From NCBI RefSeq assembly GCF_963855985.1, contig NC_087093.1:16259001-16323000 (forward strand): a DNA stretch of 64,000 nt. The letters are read 5' to 3'. Positions 23,297 through 35,937 of this stretch are shown here, in pieces. The stretch's first letter is position 1; the number at the start of each line of letters is the position of its first letter. Both the position numbers and the translations under genes were made by a program. The notes below the pieces were generated by a model. It did not search any database, was not told the origin of the DNA, and was given only the letters and a program-made list of their open reading frames with translations. Origin of the DNA: Ostrinia nubilalis. Taxonomy: Eukaryota > Arthropoda > Insecta > Lepidoptera > Crambidae.

Positions 23297-23589
23297 CAGG
23301 GTGTGAGGTTTAGTTCATAAAAAATCTTTAACTGAGAGTTTTACTTGTTTTTAAAAACAATAGAACTGTACTGTACTTCTGTCGCTCGTACTTCTTTTCT
23401 TTTTTAGGTACTCGTATAACAAAAGTAAAAAAGAAACTGGCTTAATAGAATCTTTAACATAAGGTAGTGAAAAAAAAAATTATTAATAACTATTGTCTTT
23501 TATTTGGAAAAAGAAAAAATAAAATGTGTTAATTTTAGAACGCTGGTATTCTGTATTTAATTCTTTACCGACGTATCATTTACACCCTG
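23297..23589. mobile_element. candidate 293-bp TA-flanked element
   Basis: Starts CAGGGTGTGAGG and ends TTACACCCTG with TA outside each end (23295-23296, 23590-23591). The terminal inverted repeat is only 8-9 bp, so this is weaker than 19700-19963, with which it shares the CAGGGTG start. AT-rich, non-coding. Confidence 0.4.
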
Positions 23590-23591
23590 TA

Positions 23592-24715
23592 TACGATGAG
23601 AAGTTTTTGCGACGCTTGTGAGAGCTGAATGCTGAAGATAATGTAATGCATATTCATTTCTTTCTATGCCACTTCTCATGGCTGCGCTTGGGTTTTAATA
23701 CCTTGACAACAGCACGAGCCAGATCGGAAAAATTGCGGAATTTTTCCGACTTTCTCGGTCATATTTTTATGGATTATTCAATTCTCCATATTATGTTTGT
23801 AAGACTATTGTGTGGGACTATTGTGTGTTCTTAGTGTCAAGGCAATATCCAACTTAGAAAGAAATCCTAAAAGTATAAGACTTATTTTTTGCCTTTACGG
23901 ATATTTCAGATGTAGATACTCTGAATCAAACCTAATACACAGGCCTGCATGTAGTATGCAAATATTATGTATCACACTTTTAAAATTGCAATAACTTAGA
24001 AGTACACAAAATATACTTTCGTAATAAAAAGGACTTGAAAATAGAGTTTAATTTCGTTACTATAGTTTCAAAGAAAAGTGATAAAATTTTAAAAACTATT
24101 TAGTTTTGCAAACCAGTACCAACATACATATTTAAAACTTATACATTCATTTTCTATCCTTTTAAAAGGTTATGTAACACCTCCTTTCCTATTAATCAGC
24201 TGCATGGCGTTGACGTAACATGCAATAACCATACAGCACCCCATCAATACAAAGCCAAACCAATAAACCCACTTGCTTTCTACAAATGATTTACAGTCAT
24301 TTGCGCGAATTAGCCGGCTTGCATCTTATAACGCACATTTCCTACCTGACCCCGGCTTTCACCGGGCAATGTGGGAATGCTGATACAATTCGCTTTCACG
24401 GTGCGTTCGGAGTTTGTTGCATAATTATACCGATATCCTGGTGATTCCGAGATATTTATTGCTTGTCGGTAAGACTATTTAGTACGAGTAAAGTACTAGA
24501 CAAGTTTGGAATTAAAATTGTGTCAACGCTCATACGTACTTTTTTCAATATGGTTGGAATGCATTTTGCGCGCCATTTCCCAGGCGAGAGCGAGAGATGG
24601 GCTTGTCCTATTTTGCAAACCCTCCTTTACTAAAAAAATTTAAACAAAATGGTCAAATAATGAATGAAATGATTCATTGTTATCACTAATCAATATTATG
24701 TCATTTTTATAAAGA
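23592..24715. other. gene-free stretch
   Basis: Two 60-codon plus-strand frames (23646-23994) are unremarkable. No bounded repeat seen. Confidence 0.4.
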
Positions 24716-24870
24716 ATCAAAATCAAAATCAAAAATATTTATTCAGTTTAGACCACAAGTGGCACTTATGAACGTCAATAGAAAATAATAAAAAAAGAAA
24801 AGGTAGCCCTTATGGGGCACTTTACATGTCTCCTTATCTTTTGGGCCCTACCAGCGTAAAAAGTACCTTT
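24716..24870 (-). mobile_element. LINE 3' end with (AATCAAA)n tail, minus strand
   Basis: AATCAAAATCAAAATC leads into ATATTTATTCAGTTTAGACC and ACAAGTGGCACTTATG, the reverse complement of a very common lepidopteran LINE 3' UTR. The unit continues through TATGGGGCACTTTACATGTC to about 24870. Untranslated sequence only. Confidence 0.55.
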
Positions 24871-27250
24871 ATAGAGTTACGAGTACTTTAAAACTATAAA
24901 GTTCACGGATTAGCGCATCTGCTTCTCTCAGTCATTCGGAGTACTAAATAACATGTTTACCCACAATATAATATAGCCTATCTAGACTTTATAGAAGTCT
25001 TTGGTACTTGTTGAGTGACGTCACAGTTTACCTGCGCTTGAATGGGTTTACGTAATGAAAGTCAACGAGCTTTTGCTAAGTGACTTGAGTTTAATCCTAA
25101 TTCTAGCAGGTGGAGAGCTTTATTTAGATCTTAAGTTCGATTTAAAATAGAGAAACACAGGTCTCAATGTGACATAATAATAAAATATACGAGTAACATA
25201 ATATGTATTCACAGCTTGACAGCAGACTCAGTCAAAAGTCAGTCTTCAAAAATTGTCACAGAAATAATTTTAATTGAAAAAGACTAAAGTTGACTTATTT
25301 TAAGTAGAATTTAGGTATACCACGACCTGCATTTTGAATTACTTGGTTTTTTATTTCATCTTTGCGCATTTATAACATTTTATTATTTCATAATTGCTAC
25401 CAGCTTTTTATAAGTCTATTTTAATAACATTTGCAGAACGAAAATTGTCTTAAAACCCACTTTAAATATCAAATAGTATTATAATATACGAGTTAATTTC
25501 CTTCTCTTCAGGAGCCGCACTCTTAATACGATCTTGCGATTAGCTTTTATACAGGCATTGGTTATAACTAAGTACATTTTGACCCTTATTGCTTGTGCTT
25601 AAGGTCAAAAATAAAGTAGATTTTCTAGGGTAAGTGTTTGTCTCAGACTAGATCTTTTGATAGACGCCGCATTATCTTAATATTATATTCCGTAACCCAA
25701 TGTCAAGTTTCAAGTTCTTGGTTAAATTCCGCTATATCAAACTCATCAATCTCACATTGATTAGTTTTGTAAATGTTACTTACATGGTATAAGAATATTA
25801 TAAGAAGATGTAATTTTATAAAAACACGATTGACGTAACTAACTAGTTGCGGGTAGGTGGAAAAATATAATTAGCTGACATCCTGTAAGTAGATGCTACC
25901 AGAGTATGTTTTTATTTCCATAATCTTTTATTTAGGAGTTTTATTTATTTATTTACTTATAAGGCATACCAACAACATTATTTGAATTTCATTTGAATCA
26001 GCATTTTTAAGCCATATACCTGTCAACACTAAATTTAATTCGAAGCACTCATACACGTCCCAATATAACTTTCCCTCCCACCAAGAACGTATCATTTGGA
26101 GCTGAGAAGAAGATGCGGAATAAACTCAGCCACCTTTGTCAATTTATAATATACACAATTTATAATTATTCAAATAAAAACCTTTGTCCGCCTTTATTTA
26201 CATATTGCAGGAAGAATAATTTACAAGATATTATGTAATAAATGTGAGCTAAAAAATAAAATCCATGCACTCATAACATTCATTTCAATAGGTATACTTT
26301 CATGAATGAAAAACTGAACTGTACTTCTTAAAAACATAGCCCTCCTTCTGGCGCAGTCGGCTAAAAACTAGACTAAAGTTTGTACAGGTAGAGGCCTCTA
26401 TTTTATTTATCTTGTCTGCTGATACAGTTAGAGCAATGAACAAGCTAATCCATGCAATAAATAGCAGAAGTTGACGAACAGTTATGCTCAATGTCGGTGG
26501 AATTAGGTTAAGAACTTATAAATTAACTGCACCTCTAGCACGGAAAACTTTAGTCTTCGGAATCGTTTGCGTAATTCAACCTTCTCATTACAACATCGAC
26601 GGTGAAACAAAATTCAATACCCAGTCTTTGAAGTCAACAGTAACTTTATGATCTCAACTGTCAAAATTAGTTAGTTTCATGTTAACATTTCTCACGTTCA
26701 CTATTCGATCTCGAATCGAAAACATGTCATAATTACCTATGTTCATGCTTTTGTTTTTTAATTCTCGTTACGACCATAGGGGGCGCTGTTTAAATTTCCA
26801 TACTTAATCTCTCGATGGTGATTCGAATTCGAAAATGTTTCGTGCTAGGGTTACTTTTGTTCGGTTACCACGAATGACGTTCGCAGCAAATCATAACCGC
26901 ATTGCGTTTTAATCTCTAACGCGCTATAAATTATAATTATAATGGTAGCAACTGCCGCGTTTAGTTTATTAGCATTAAATATTATGACTTCTGTTTCTTT
27001 AATTGTGACCGACATTTTGAGAAAATCGTGAGCGATAAATTACAGATAGATAAATGATAGTTTCAAGAAACATAATAAGATAATAATTTTTACAAATAGA
27101 TAGTCTCATAAAACTAATCATCATCAATCAATCAATAAAGCATTTATTGTGTCAGTTATAGGTAGGTAAAACAGAAACAGATCTTAAATGTTTACATAAG
27201 TCCACTGTAACTGCCGATTGGGCGTACAATATTTAATTTCAGCCACATAC
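24871..27250. other. gene-free stretch
   Basis: AT-rich and without recognised genes. A short TTTATTTATTTACTTATAAG patch near 25943 may be another LINE tail. Confidence 0.4.
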
Positions 27251-27349
27251 ATCATCATCATTTCAGCCGCAGGACGTCCACTGCTGAACATAGGCCTCCC
27301 CCAATTATTTCCACATCGCCCGGTTGGTAGCGGCCTGCATCTAGTGCCT
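27251..27349 (-). mobile_element. RTE-type 3' end, minus strand
   Basis: From the left: ATCATCATCA tail, then the reverse complement of the RTE coding end (GCAGGACGTCCACTGCTGAA, CATAGGCCTCCCCCAA) up to about 27349. No TSD was found. Confidence 0.75.
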
Positions 27350-29105
27350 TCTTGCAACGTTTATGATGCCTCTCACTATAGGCCTAAAGAAGCTCTTACT
27401 CGTAGTTGTATATCGTGCTATAGAAAGGCCTATTCTCGGTGTTTCTTGAGATCGAATCAGAAATGAAGAGATCTGTAAACGAACGTAAAATAAATACGAT
27501 AAATACTGAATGCTGACTAGATTTTGTGTGTATCTTGCTCAAAATAACTTCCGGAATAGTCACTGGATCAAGTCCAATGAGGTATCTTTTAGTATTAGAT
27601 AAGTAAAGCATGTTGTAAATTCATTATTATGCCAATGTATAATTTACTTACATTGTGTCTAGAATACTTCCAATTCAGAACTCACTCACAACTAACATAG
27701 ATGAGTTAGTATAAATTTTATTTAGACCGACAGCTGTATAACCGATCGTCATTTTAAAATACGGATCTAAAACTATTTTAAACCGCAACCGTTACAAATC
27801 TGATAAGAAAATATTAATTTGCTACTAAAATTGCTAATTAGATTAAACTTTTTGTGTTCCATCAAACCCACACGATGCTTTTCTCTTTACGGCCGTCGAC
27901 CACCTCCATAGAATGTGTTTGTGCGTCTGTTTTTCATGTCCATCTCTAGATTAGGAGATAAGGATCTTACCTGACACCGAATAGAGTCTAAAATCTTGAA
28001 TCTCAGTAAAAGTTAGTACCGAAAAGGTGTCGAAACTGTTTTGCCCCACTAAAGGTCCGGGCGCTCTTATTGGCTGATCGAACGTAAAAATAATGTTATC
28101 TGCTTAATTTTATCGTAGTTAAATTGAATTTAGGTTCTAATTGAATTTTAAGCGACAAGCTTAACATAATTTTATCTGGTGTTAATACACAAACTAGTTT
28201 TTCAACAGTAATTCGACGGAATGCTAATAAACAACGTTTCCTGCTCAGAATCGCTGTTCCGCTATCAGACGGCCTATAAAACAATCTTTAAGACCTATTA
28301 AAATGGTTCATCTTCGGTGAAATATTCTCTTGAATGTAAATTGAAGCTAAACGTATGAACAGCGTAGAAACATGGATAACTTTCTAACATTCAATATAGA
28401 TACGAGTTTGTGTTATTTATTAAAAAGTAGGAGTATCTACTTAAATTAATATTAAATTATCCATAATTGCATCATCTTATTTCCATGTCTTTTGTATGAA
28501 TCTTTGCCAACATTTTTCATCGAGTTACTACCTAATATTACTAATATTGTACCAATATCAAGCACACTGAAGAACGTTTTTCAAAACATCTTAGCTTATC
28601 TAGAGGTAAACCGAGATTGGTTTAAAATAAGGTAATATTTTAAACTTCAACATTGAGTACTTTAAAGAAAACTCAATTTTCCGTAAATGAAGCTACAGAT
28701 AAAACGTTTAACTATAATTCAGCACACATTAAGCAATACTTTTAGCCTCTATAATTCGCCTGCTCCTCGAATATTGAGGGTTATTTGAAACATTGCAAAT
28801 TCTCACTAAGGATTTATCGATACAAGCGATTGTAATTGTTTGCGAAATCACGACTTTTTCAATAAACTCCGTTGCTTCACCTGCAGTTAAAGGAAAGCGA
28901 GGAAAGCCAGCCATATTGGGAAATAACGTTTTGTAACATTTACCCATACATACGTGAATAATTTTGGTTAGCTTATCTGAAAATCTGAGAATAACTACTA
29001 CTACTGAAAACGTTTTAAAAAACAAGTTGAGTAGGCAAGTAAATTATATGAAATACTTACAATAAAATATTAAACTAGACTTAGTGACTTTTTTTTATGC
29101 ATAAC
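27350..29105. other. gene-free stretch
   Basis: A 98-codon minus-strand frame (28729-29025) was inspected; no domain, signal or homology was recognised. Confidence 0.35.
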
Positions 29106-29215
29106 AAGGCAGGTATTTGACCACAATCGCACCTGATGTTAAGTGGGATGCAGTCTAGGATGGTACATATCTGCCCTGTAAGTGCCTATTCACTCTCGCC
29201 TTGAAGAGGCTCGGA
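29106..29215. repeat. interspersed repeat, uninterrupted copy
   Basis: GGCAGGTATTTGAC...GATGCAGTCTAGGATGG...TGCCCTGTAAGTGCCTATTC...TCGCCTTGAAGAG. A second copy at 51596-51835 carries the same blocks in the same order with an RTE tail inserted in it. A family widespread in Lepidoptera by memory; autonomous parent not identified. Confidence 0.6.
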
Positions 29216-30253
29216 TTAATTTAGCACTTTTCTCTTTAATTTAGCACACCAGCTCTATGGAATCCTTTTAATAATATCACCATTCTCTTAAGTCCAGTCT
29301 GTTCAGTTTCTGTTTTTACAACACCCAAGCTTAAATATTAATTTAGATTCGGTAACTTTTGCCCTTTAATTTTGTCACACATAGCTGACATAGCTCAAAT
29401 TGGTTCTTAGAATACATCTTCATTCTAAAACTGAGTCTGTTCTGTTTATACTACGCCCAAAGCTTTGTGAACTTTTAGGAGAGCTGCCTGATTTATTGCT
29501 ATCACGCTCCCGCGAAAGCTCAGCTAGAAAGCTCGATGTAACATCTCCATAGGCTCTCGCTCTTTACGTTTTGACTAACGGGGACTTATCGATGATTCCT
29601 GCCAGTAATTCTGCAAAGGTGATAAGTAGGTGTCTATAAGGAAACCATAATGATGTACTCGCTATTATTATGATATTTGAGGTTATGGTTACGTAAGAAT
29701 TACCTTTACAATGTGCTTATGTAACACTTTATTGTAACTTTACTGTAAATCATTCTATAATTTCCTAAGAGGCTTGAGATTTCATCATCGTGATTTCAGA
29801 CAATGGTAGTCCACAGCTGGGCGTAAACTAAAAAGTAAATACCGCCTTTTTCATTCCCCTACAGTCCACAGTATTCTTGAGGTCGTCAGTCCATCGAGCA
29901 GTTACCAAGATGTGGTCTCCATTTGACGCTATCCAATTTATTCCTCCTTTAGTGTGTGCTATAGGTATTTTAGTTGTTTTATTTTACATTAAACAACTAT
30001 TAAATATGACTGTATTTTATAATTTGCATTGGTATGTCACAGTAATAATATAACTCTTTGTTTCCGTGAAGTATTTTCAAATGGCTGTGAATCGATGTAT
30101 AAATTTGCATCGACACTTTTTTGTCTGTGTTTCTTTTGGTCTAAGTATAAAGCTTAAAATACACATTATGCTTCTAAATATGAGATTCGGCTAGAGTATT
30201 CAAGAGCTTTGGAATTAGCTCCATAAAATTACATAATAATAGTAGATTTACAG
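29216..30253. other. gene-free stretch
   Basis: No gene or bounded repeat recognised. Confidence 0.4.
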
Positions 30254-30352
30254 TAGGAAGGCGCAGGATACAAACCGCTACCAACCGGTCAATCTGAAAA
30301 TCATTGGAGGAGGTGTATGGCAGCGAACGCCTTGTGGCTGAAATGATGAGGA
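30254..30352 (+). mobile_element. RTE-type 3' end, diverged
   Basis: TAGGAAGGCGCAGGATACAA, ACCGCTACCAACCGG and TTGTGGCTGAAATGATGAGG match the RTE coding end with several changes and an indel. No TSD. It lies 75 bp upstream of a longer copy in the same orientation. Confidence 0.65.
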
Positions 30353-30426
30353 TGTCATCATCATTTGATGTTTTAATATTTGACCCAGTGAAACCTTTAC
30401 AACAAAATTAAGAAAAGTAAATAAGG

Positions 30427-30603
30427 TTCTGGAGTGGAGGCCAGCGCTGCGTAGGACGTCCACCCACAAGGTGGACCGACGACCTCATAAAGGTAGCGTG
30501 AAGGCGCTGAATGCAGGCCGCCACCAACCGGCCATTGTGGAAGTCATTGGGGGAAGCCTATGTTCAGCAGTGGACGTCCTATGGCTGAAAATGATGATGA
30601 TGA
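30427..30603 (+). mobile_element. RTE-type 3' end, pseudogenised
   Basis: The longest RTE tail here. One frame gives CVGRPPTRWTDDLIKVA, then two in-frame stops separated by RR, then MQAATNRPLWKSLGEAYVQ and a terminal stop, followed by (GAT)n. The stops (TGA in place of expected sense codons) show it is dead. No TSD was recognised. Confidence 0.8.
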
Positions 30604-33230
30604 AGAATAAAAGGCGAATTAAGTAAGTAGAGAAAGAATAAAATATCATTTTCCCGCCCTCAGTTTGCATTTAATCCACTCCTGCGCCTCGTACTATGCG
30701 CTCGCGCATCTATTGTGACCAATAAAACGGCGAATTATGCAACACCACGGTCGCTGAATATGTATGTCTGTGTGCGTGCGTAAAAACGTGCGACACCGCG
30801 AATAACGAACTAACGTATTAGGTACGTTTAAATATAGGTATACATACTTTGGTATTTGAGTAGTGATGAATTTTATTGTATCCGAAGCTTGAATTACCTG
30901 AAACAAGAAAGGTTGATTAAATGAAATGAAATGAACAAAAAAATATTTGTATAACACTACTACAACTGCAGTCAAAACAAAGTAAGTCCGTCCAGTCCAA
31001 TTATCACATTTCGTTATTGCATCTTTCAATTGTAAGGTAGGTAAATAATCAATATTTAATTAAAGTCATTAAATAAGAACTTTGTTGAAAGTCACCATTA
31101 TATGTATTTTCATAAAGTAAAAGTTGCCCATAACTTATTCCTACTATACTATAGCGACACCATTCTTATATATTTTTAGGTCGCAAAACTGTCTCTTGGA
31201 GGTCTACATAAACGAGTATATACAGAGTATGTTGAAATAAGGAGGCCTGTGTACTATTCATAAGACAATACTAATTAATCACCGAGGGGCGTGCGCGCAG
31301 GCTTTGTTCCTTGTCGCGTTTCAGGCAATTGGGGGGGTGGTACAAATGTGCAATCGCTGTGATTTTCAAAATCAGCACACAAACATAAGTAGCTAGAGAG
31401 TAGAGTTGATCGCCATTTCATTGAGTTCTAGCTTTAGTCTTATATTGGTCCGGCAAGTTAATTTTCGGAGAGCTAGTTTTCGACAATCGAAATATCTACC
31501 TAAATTTCCTACAAACTTTTTGTTTGGATAGAGCCTAGGCATGCATCAATAGTGACTCATAAAATCACACCTATAAAATAACAACAATACGAAAAAAACA
31601 GAAAAGTTACTTTACAGTAGAAGTCTGACAACCAATTTTATGTTATTTAAAATGAAAGAGCCAACTCTTTCTAGCCATTAATTAAGCAATCCTAAACTAA
31701 ACAGCTACAACTCAAAATACTACACTTTTTCCTGTAAAATAGAACCCATGACAATGACGTAGGATACTCCAATGTTTAGCTTGACTTGCTATCGCCTGTA
31801 TCATAAACCACCCCCTTGATTCTGCAAATGAAATCCGTCCACGCAGCGAAGGGGCGCGCCGCCGGATGTCAACATTAGCCTTTTTACTGCGCCATGTTAA
31901 TTACTTGGAGACAGCCGATTATTGTGTCTAAATTAATAAGTACTGGGCGAAAAGAAAGCAAATGTAAAAGTGAAAAGATTATGCAAAATGTTAGCTTAGC
32001 TAACTCTTCATTTACAGTGAAAACTGATAGCAATGTCAACACAAACCCATTTTTGTTTTCCCATGATTGTTTTATTTACATAGGACTTAAACCTGCCTCC
32101 ATTCTATTGCCATTGAACTACTACAAACGCTGTCTACACTTATAATTTCACGTGAATCAGGAAAAAACAATCATATATTCTCGGTGTTCAAAACTTCTTA
32201 ATAACCGATCCTCATAATATTCGATTTACCTGCATTCGGTTCGACCATTGATATAATAATATTTTGATTGTGAAAATTATGAAAAAGTTAGCTTATTTCT
32301 TAAAAAACAAAAGCAAAACAATAGAATTTCGCATCAGACTTCAAATTCGAACGCCACCGATCAGTGCAATTCCAAACCAGCCTTCAAAGATCAAACAAGC
32401 AGCGCAACCATTCATTCCACCAGCGCCATAGTTTTCATCTTACAAATTACACCCTGTCACTCTAAACTAGCTCGTAACCCCTCCACATAAGGTGGCAACA
32501 ATAGCCAATATAAAAAGGCATACCATGGCAAGTATTCACGCACATCGTTAGTACTCCTATCTAATAATCACAACGCGTCACGAACTAACTCTAATAACAA
32601 TAATATCCATATTTTGTATCGAATAAGGGAATAATGCAAGCTGAGAGAGAATTAGGATGGGGCCATGAAATGCGCGGGTTGGTGCGTGGAATGCACTCGT
32701 ACGTAAACTGTACAATTACGTAAGTTTAAGCCTTTTTAAGTAGGTATCACGTAAGTCTCTCTAACTAAATAGGTTAATTACCTAAATCACTTACAAAGCG
32801 TATTCGCTAATTAATTATGCTATAATAATACAAAATGGGTACCTACTTTAGTAGAATTAGTAATTGCTTGTCAATACACGTACAAATAGTTCCCCTACTA
32901 GTTATAATGTTTGCCATTTCAATGCCATCAGTAATTTATCTTTTTCAAAATTAAATTGCTTGATGAACGTATACCTCAAAAGAGATGTCTACACGTGTCG
33001 TTCAACATCCATAATATCAGAGTAAATACAAATGAGTAGGTCATCTTCATAGAAACGCATCGAGCGCGGTTTGTATGTGAGCGCGCCAATACGTATGCGG
33101 CGCGCCTATTAATTTTTTTCCTTCAATTAAAAAGCCTCGTGTAAAGCTCGCTCGCCTCGTGGCCCCACCGCCAGGCTTTGCCAGTGCCGTGCGATTATCA
33201 TACAATGCCCACTTGAAATGCGATGCAGCC
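30604..33230. other. gene-free stretch
   Basis: Scattered frames (30694-31029 minus, 111 codons; 31894-32145 plus, 83 codons) lack any recognisable domain. No bounded repeat. Confidence 0.35.
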
Positions 33231-33264
33231 GCGTTGACAGATACGCGTTTCCTGTAACCAAAAC

Positions 33265-33300
33265 GGCCGCCATTTTGTTTTCTGCACAAGATGGCGGAGG
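33265..33300. promoter_or_regulatory. inverted pair of YY1/PHO-type motifs
   Basis: GGCCGCCATTTTG (33265-33277) and CAAGATGGCGGAGG (33287-33300) are opposed matches to the YY1/Pleiohomeotic consensus AAGATGGCGGC. They sit in a CpG-richer patch (33050-33310). This could be a promoter or Polycomb-type element, but no transcript is evident. Confidence 0.3.
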
Positions 33301-34074
33301 TGCAAGCTTTTTGGAAATCTTTTTATTATGCAATGTTATTTAAAGCAACGCGCTGACTTGAATTAGAGCACACATTAATGTGTCAATTTTTTAAAATTTC
33401 TTATCATTTCATGACAAATATTGGAAATGAGTTAGGGATTAAACAGGCAATAGGTTTTCAATATTTTAGTATCTTCTATTGTGTGGATTCTAATAACCTT
33501 TGTAAGACTATGAGCTATGTACTATGTAGCACCTGAGAATCAAACCTAGCATCTCTGAGTTGAGCGTTTAGCTTAAGTTCTTACCAACAGTACAACATAA
33601 ACGTTATATTTGATGACTTAAGTAGGCATAAAGCCAGATCGCATTGAGTTGGAGTCTTGGGGGCCTGGCTCTACCAAACAAAGTACAGTTGATAGCACAC
33701 CAAATTGTATATTTTATATTTAAAATAGCTCCTCTTAAAGATGCCATATTGTTCAGCTTGATGTGGCGTTGTCTATACTTAATAGAATGGCATGTAGAAC
33801 AGAGGCATCTTGCTATGAGTATTAAACAGATTATTACGAAGCCTCGCAGATAACACGTGGTTGCAACCCGACGTATTGCTTACGTTACGTGCGCGTGCGA
33901 TTCGACCCGCCTTATTACTTGATGCAAGGATGCTAGTGACCGGTTTGAAAGTAGAAGAAAAAAGAGAGCCAAGATAGAAAAAAAATTGAGGATTTTTTTA
34001 AATAAAAATAATTATTAATTATGTCTAGAATATTTTTTTTGTGAGTGAGTTAGGTAACCGTAAACGTAATAAAG

Positions 34075-34145
34075 AAAGAAGAAAGAAAGAAAAAATATTT
34101 ATTTGACGACTAATACAAAACAAATACCAGAGAAAAGAGAAAAAA
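34075..34145 (-). mobile_element. possible LINE 3' tail, (GAAA)n
   Basis: GAAAGAAGAAAGAAAGAAAA runs into ATATTTATTTGACGACTAAT, the pattern of a minus-strand LINE 3' end with a simple tail. Boundaries uncertain. Confidence 0.3.
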
Positions 34146-34809
34146 AATGTTGTCAAAGAGGTCACCCACTCAGTATCATCTTGACAGTTGACATGTTACT
34201 GCCAAGACACTGGTTTTCAGTGGGTACCTTGTAGGTAGGGGCAAAAAGTAATATGTATAGTTTAAACCACTCGTATCATAATGAATATGTGTTATTGTAA
34301 AAATTACTAAAAACAAGAAAATCCTTGTCTCTGAGATAAGGTACAGACTGACAGATGGTTGCTGAAAGGTTCCTTGTTGACTATAGAGCTTTGAAAAGAG
34401 ATTGAAATCGCGCAATCGCCAGGATTTTTTCAGTGCAGTGACATCCCTAGGTTATCAACTCTACTACCCACACGTATTGTTGCGATGTTTGCGCCACTTT
34501 CCATTATTAGATGGTCCCGTGTCTCCCATGCACCTTTGAACTCTGAAATATCAGCTGCCTCTAGCAGTTTGGCAATTACACAACTTTATTTAGTTAATAC
34601 AATTTGGTTTCTTCCAAAAGCTAGGACAACACAAAGCCCATCCTTTATAGATTTCAACAACGACCGAATTTCATTTTTCTAATTTTCCTGTCACTCTTGT
34701 AGCTTTAACTGTAATTTTCGCTACAATTTATTTTACTTTGCTTTTAAACCAATTTTAAGCCATATGGCCTTAATACAGCGTTATAGTCGTGCACAATAAA
34801 TCTTCCACC

Positions 34810-34867
34810 ATCCGGGTATCGTACCCGGGCCCAATTTAGAACCGGTACTAAACCGCTAGACCAGGGC
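34810..34867 (-). repeat. tRNA-like SINE head, minus strand
   Basis: On the minus strand GCCCTGGTCTAGCGG (A-box region) is followed by a B-box-like GGTACGATACC. At about 58 bp it is too short for a complete tRNA, so it is taken as the degenerate head of a tRNA-derived SINE. Confidence 0.4.
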
Positions 34868-35195
34868 AATTGAGGTATCATTTCCAAAAGTTTTTGTCTC
34901 ACGAAATTACTCGAGAAAAAACCACCGACCGCAGGAGTACCGGATGGTATGTAAAAAGCGAATTATTGAAACTCCATGTTTCTGCCGCGATTGCTGGGCC
35001 ATTATAAAATCGTTAAAACAAAGTCTTGTGGGAGTATACAGCGTTTTTTGGAGGCGAAACATAAGATACAATTGACTGTGTTCTTTTCGAAAGATCATTA
35101 TAACAGCATTTTGATTGAAAAGTGCTATTTACATATTTGTAAGCTACCAAGACACTGGTGAGAAGTCCACCCATTTAATTCGAATTCCTTCTATT

Positions 35196-35224
35196 TTAAC
35201 CGACTTCAAAAAGGAGGAGGTCCT
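35196..35224. repeat. fragment of a common interspersed repeat
   Basis: TTAACCGACTTCAAAAAGGA followed by GGAGGTCC is a short, very common motif of lepidopteran interspersed repeats; the rest of the element is not recognisable here. Confidence 0.35.
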
Positions 35225-35937
35225 TTTCTTATCAACTTCATTGCAGATCCAACGACAGTTAGTTCACTTTAGAATACAGAAACAGGTTCTATTGAACCAT
35301 TCCAAAATAAACATAAATATGAATACTGTGACTTATATTTCTATAATAAAGTTTGTCCCAATAAAGGCCTCGTCCATAGCTTTGACCTTGCAAACGTGAG
35401 TCCTGCCGTATAAGGCTTAGTCTACACGTGACATGAATTGTATATCAGTAACAATGTAAGGATATTGTTGAAGTGTTCATTCAAAATCAGTCATTTTGGA
35501 GGATTTAGCCCACACAGGCCAGACAGGTTGGGGAAGTCTGATATTCACATATTATTCAAGTATCTACAGAAAAAGTGGGAATGGATCAATTCTACTTTCC
35601 CAGAGACGGCATTAAAAATAGACTTATTAAAATGTAACCTCACCATTTAAAGAGTATCGAAATATTCCACTTTCATTCTATTAACGTCCTACAAAAAGAA
35701 TAAAATGTCTGCATGCGATTTGCATGTGCGTTTTCATTATCACGCATGCTAATAAGCTTGCCAATGAGTCATCGGGGCATGCTCATAATGCTATTTAAGG
35801 CTGGCAACTTGTGAAGGGTTTTACAATAGGGTTCAAGCGGTCAAAGGATTTTTAGTTAATAAACGTCATGCTTTTGGGTGGATGGTTATGCTGGCTAAAT
35901 TGAAAAACATTTGGTAAACTCTCTCAGTCTCCTGAAT

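Noticed and set aside
28729..29025. 98-codon minus-strand frame
   Set aside because: Looks like chance AT-rich translation; no motif, and the 5' context shows no exon signal that I can support.
33047..33333. Gene start at an ATGGCGG motif (minus strand)
   Set aside because: The frame after it is short, overlaps another frame, and ends without a recognisable domain or clear splice donor; the motif is more simply a YY1/PHO-type site.
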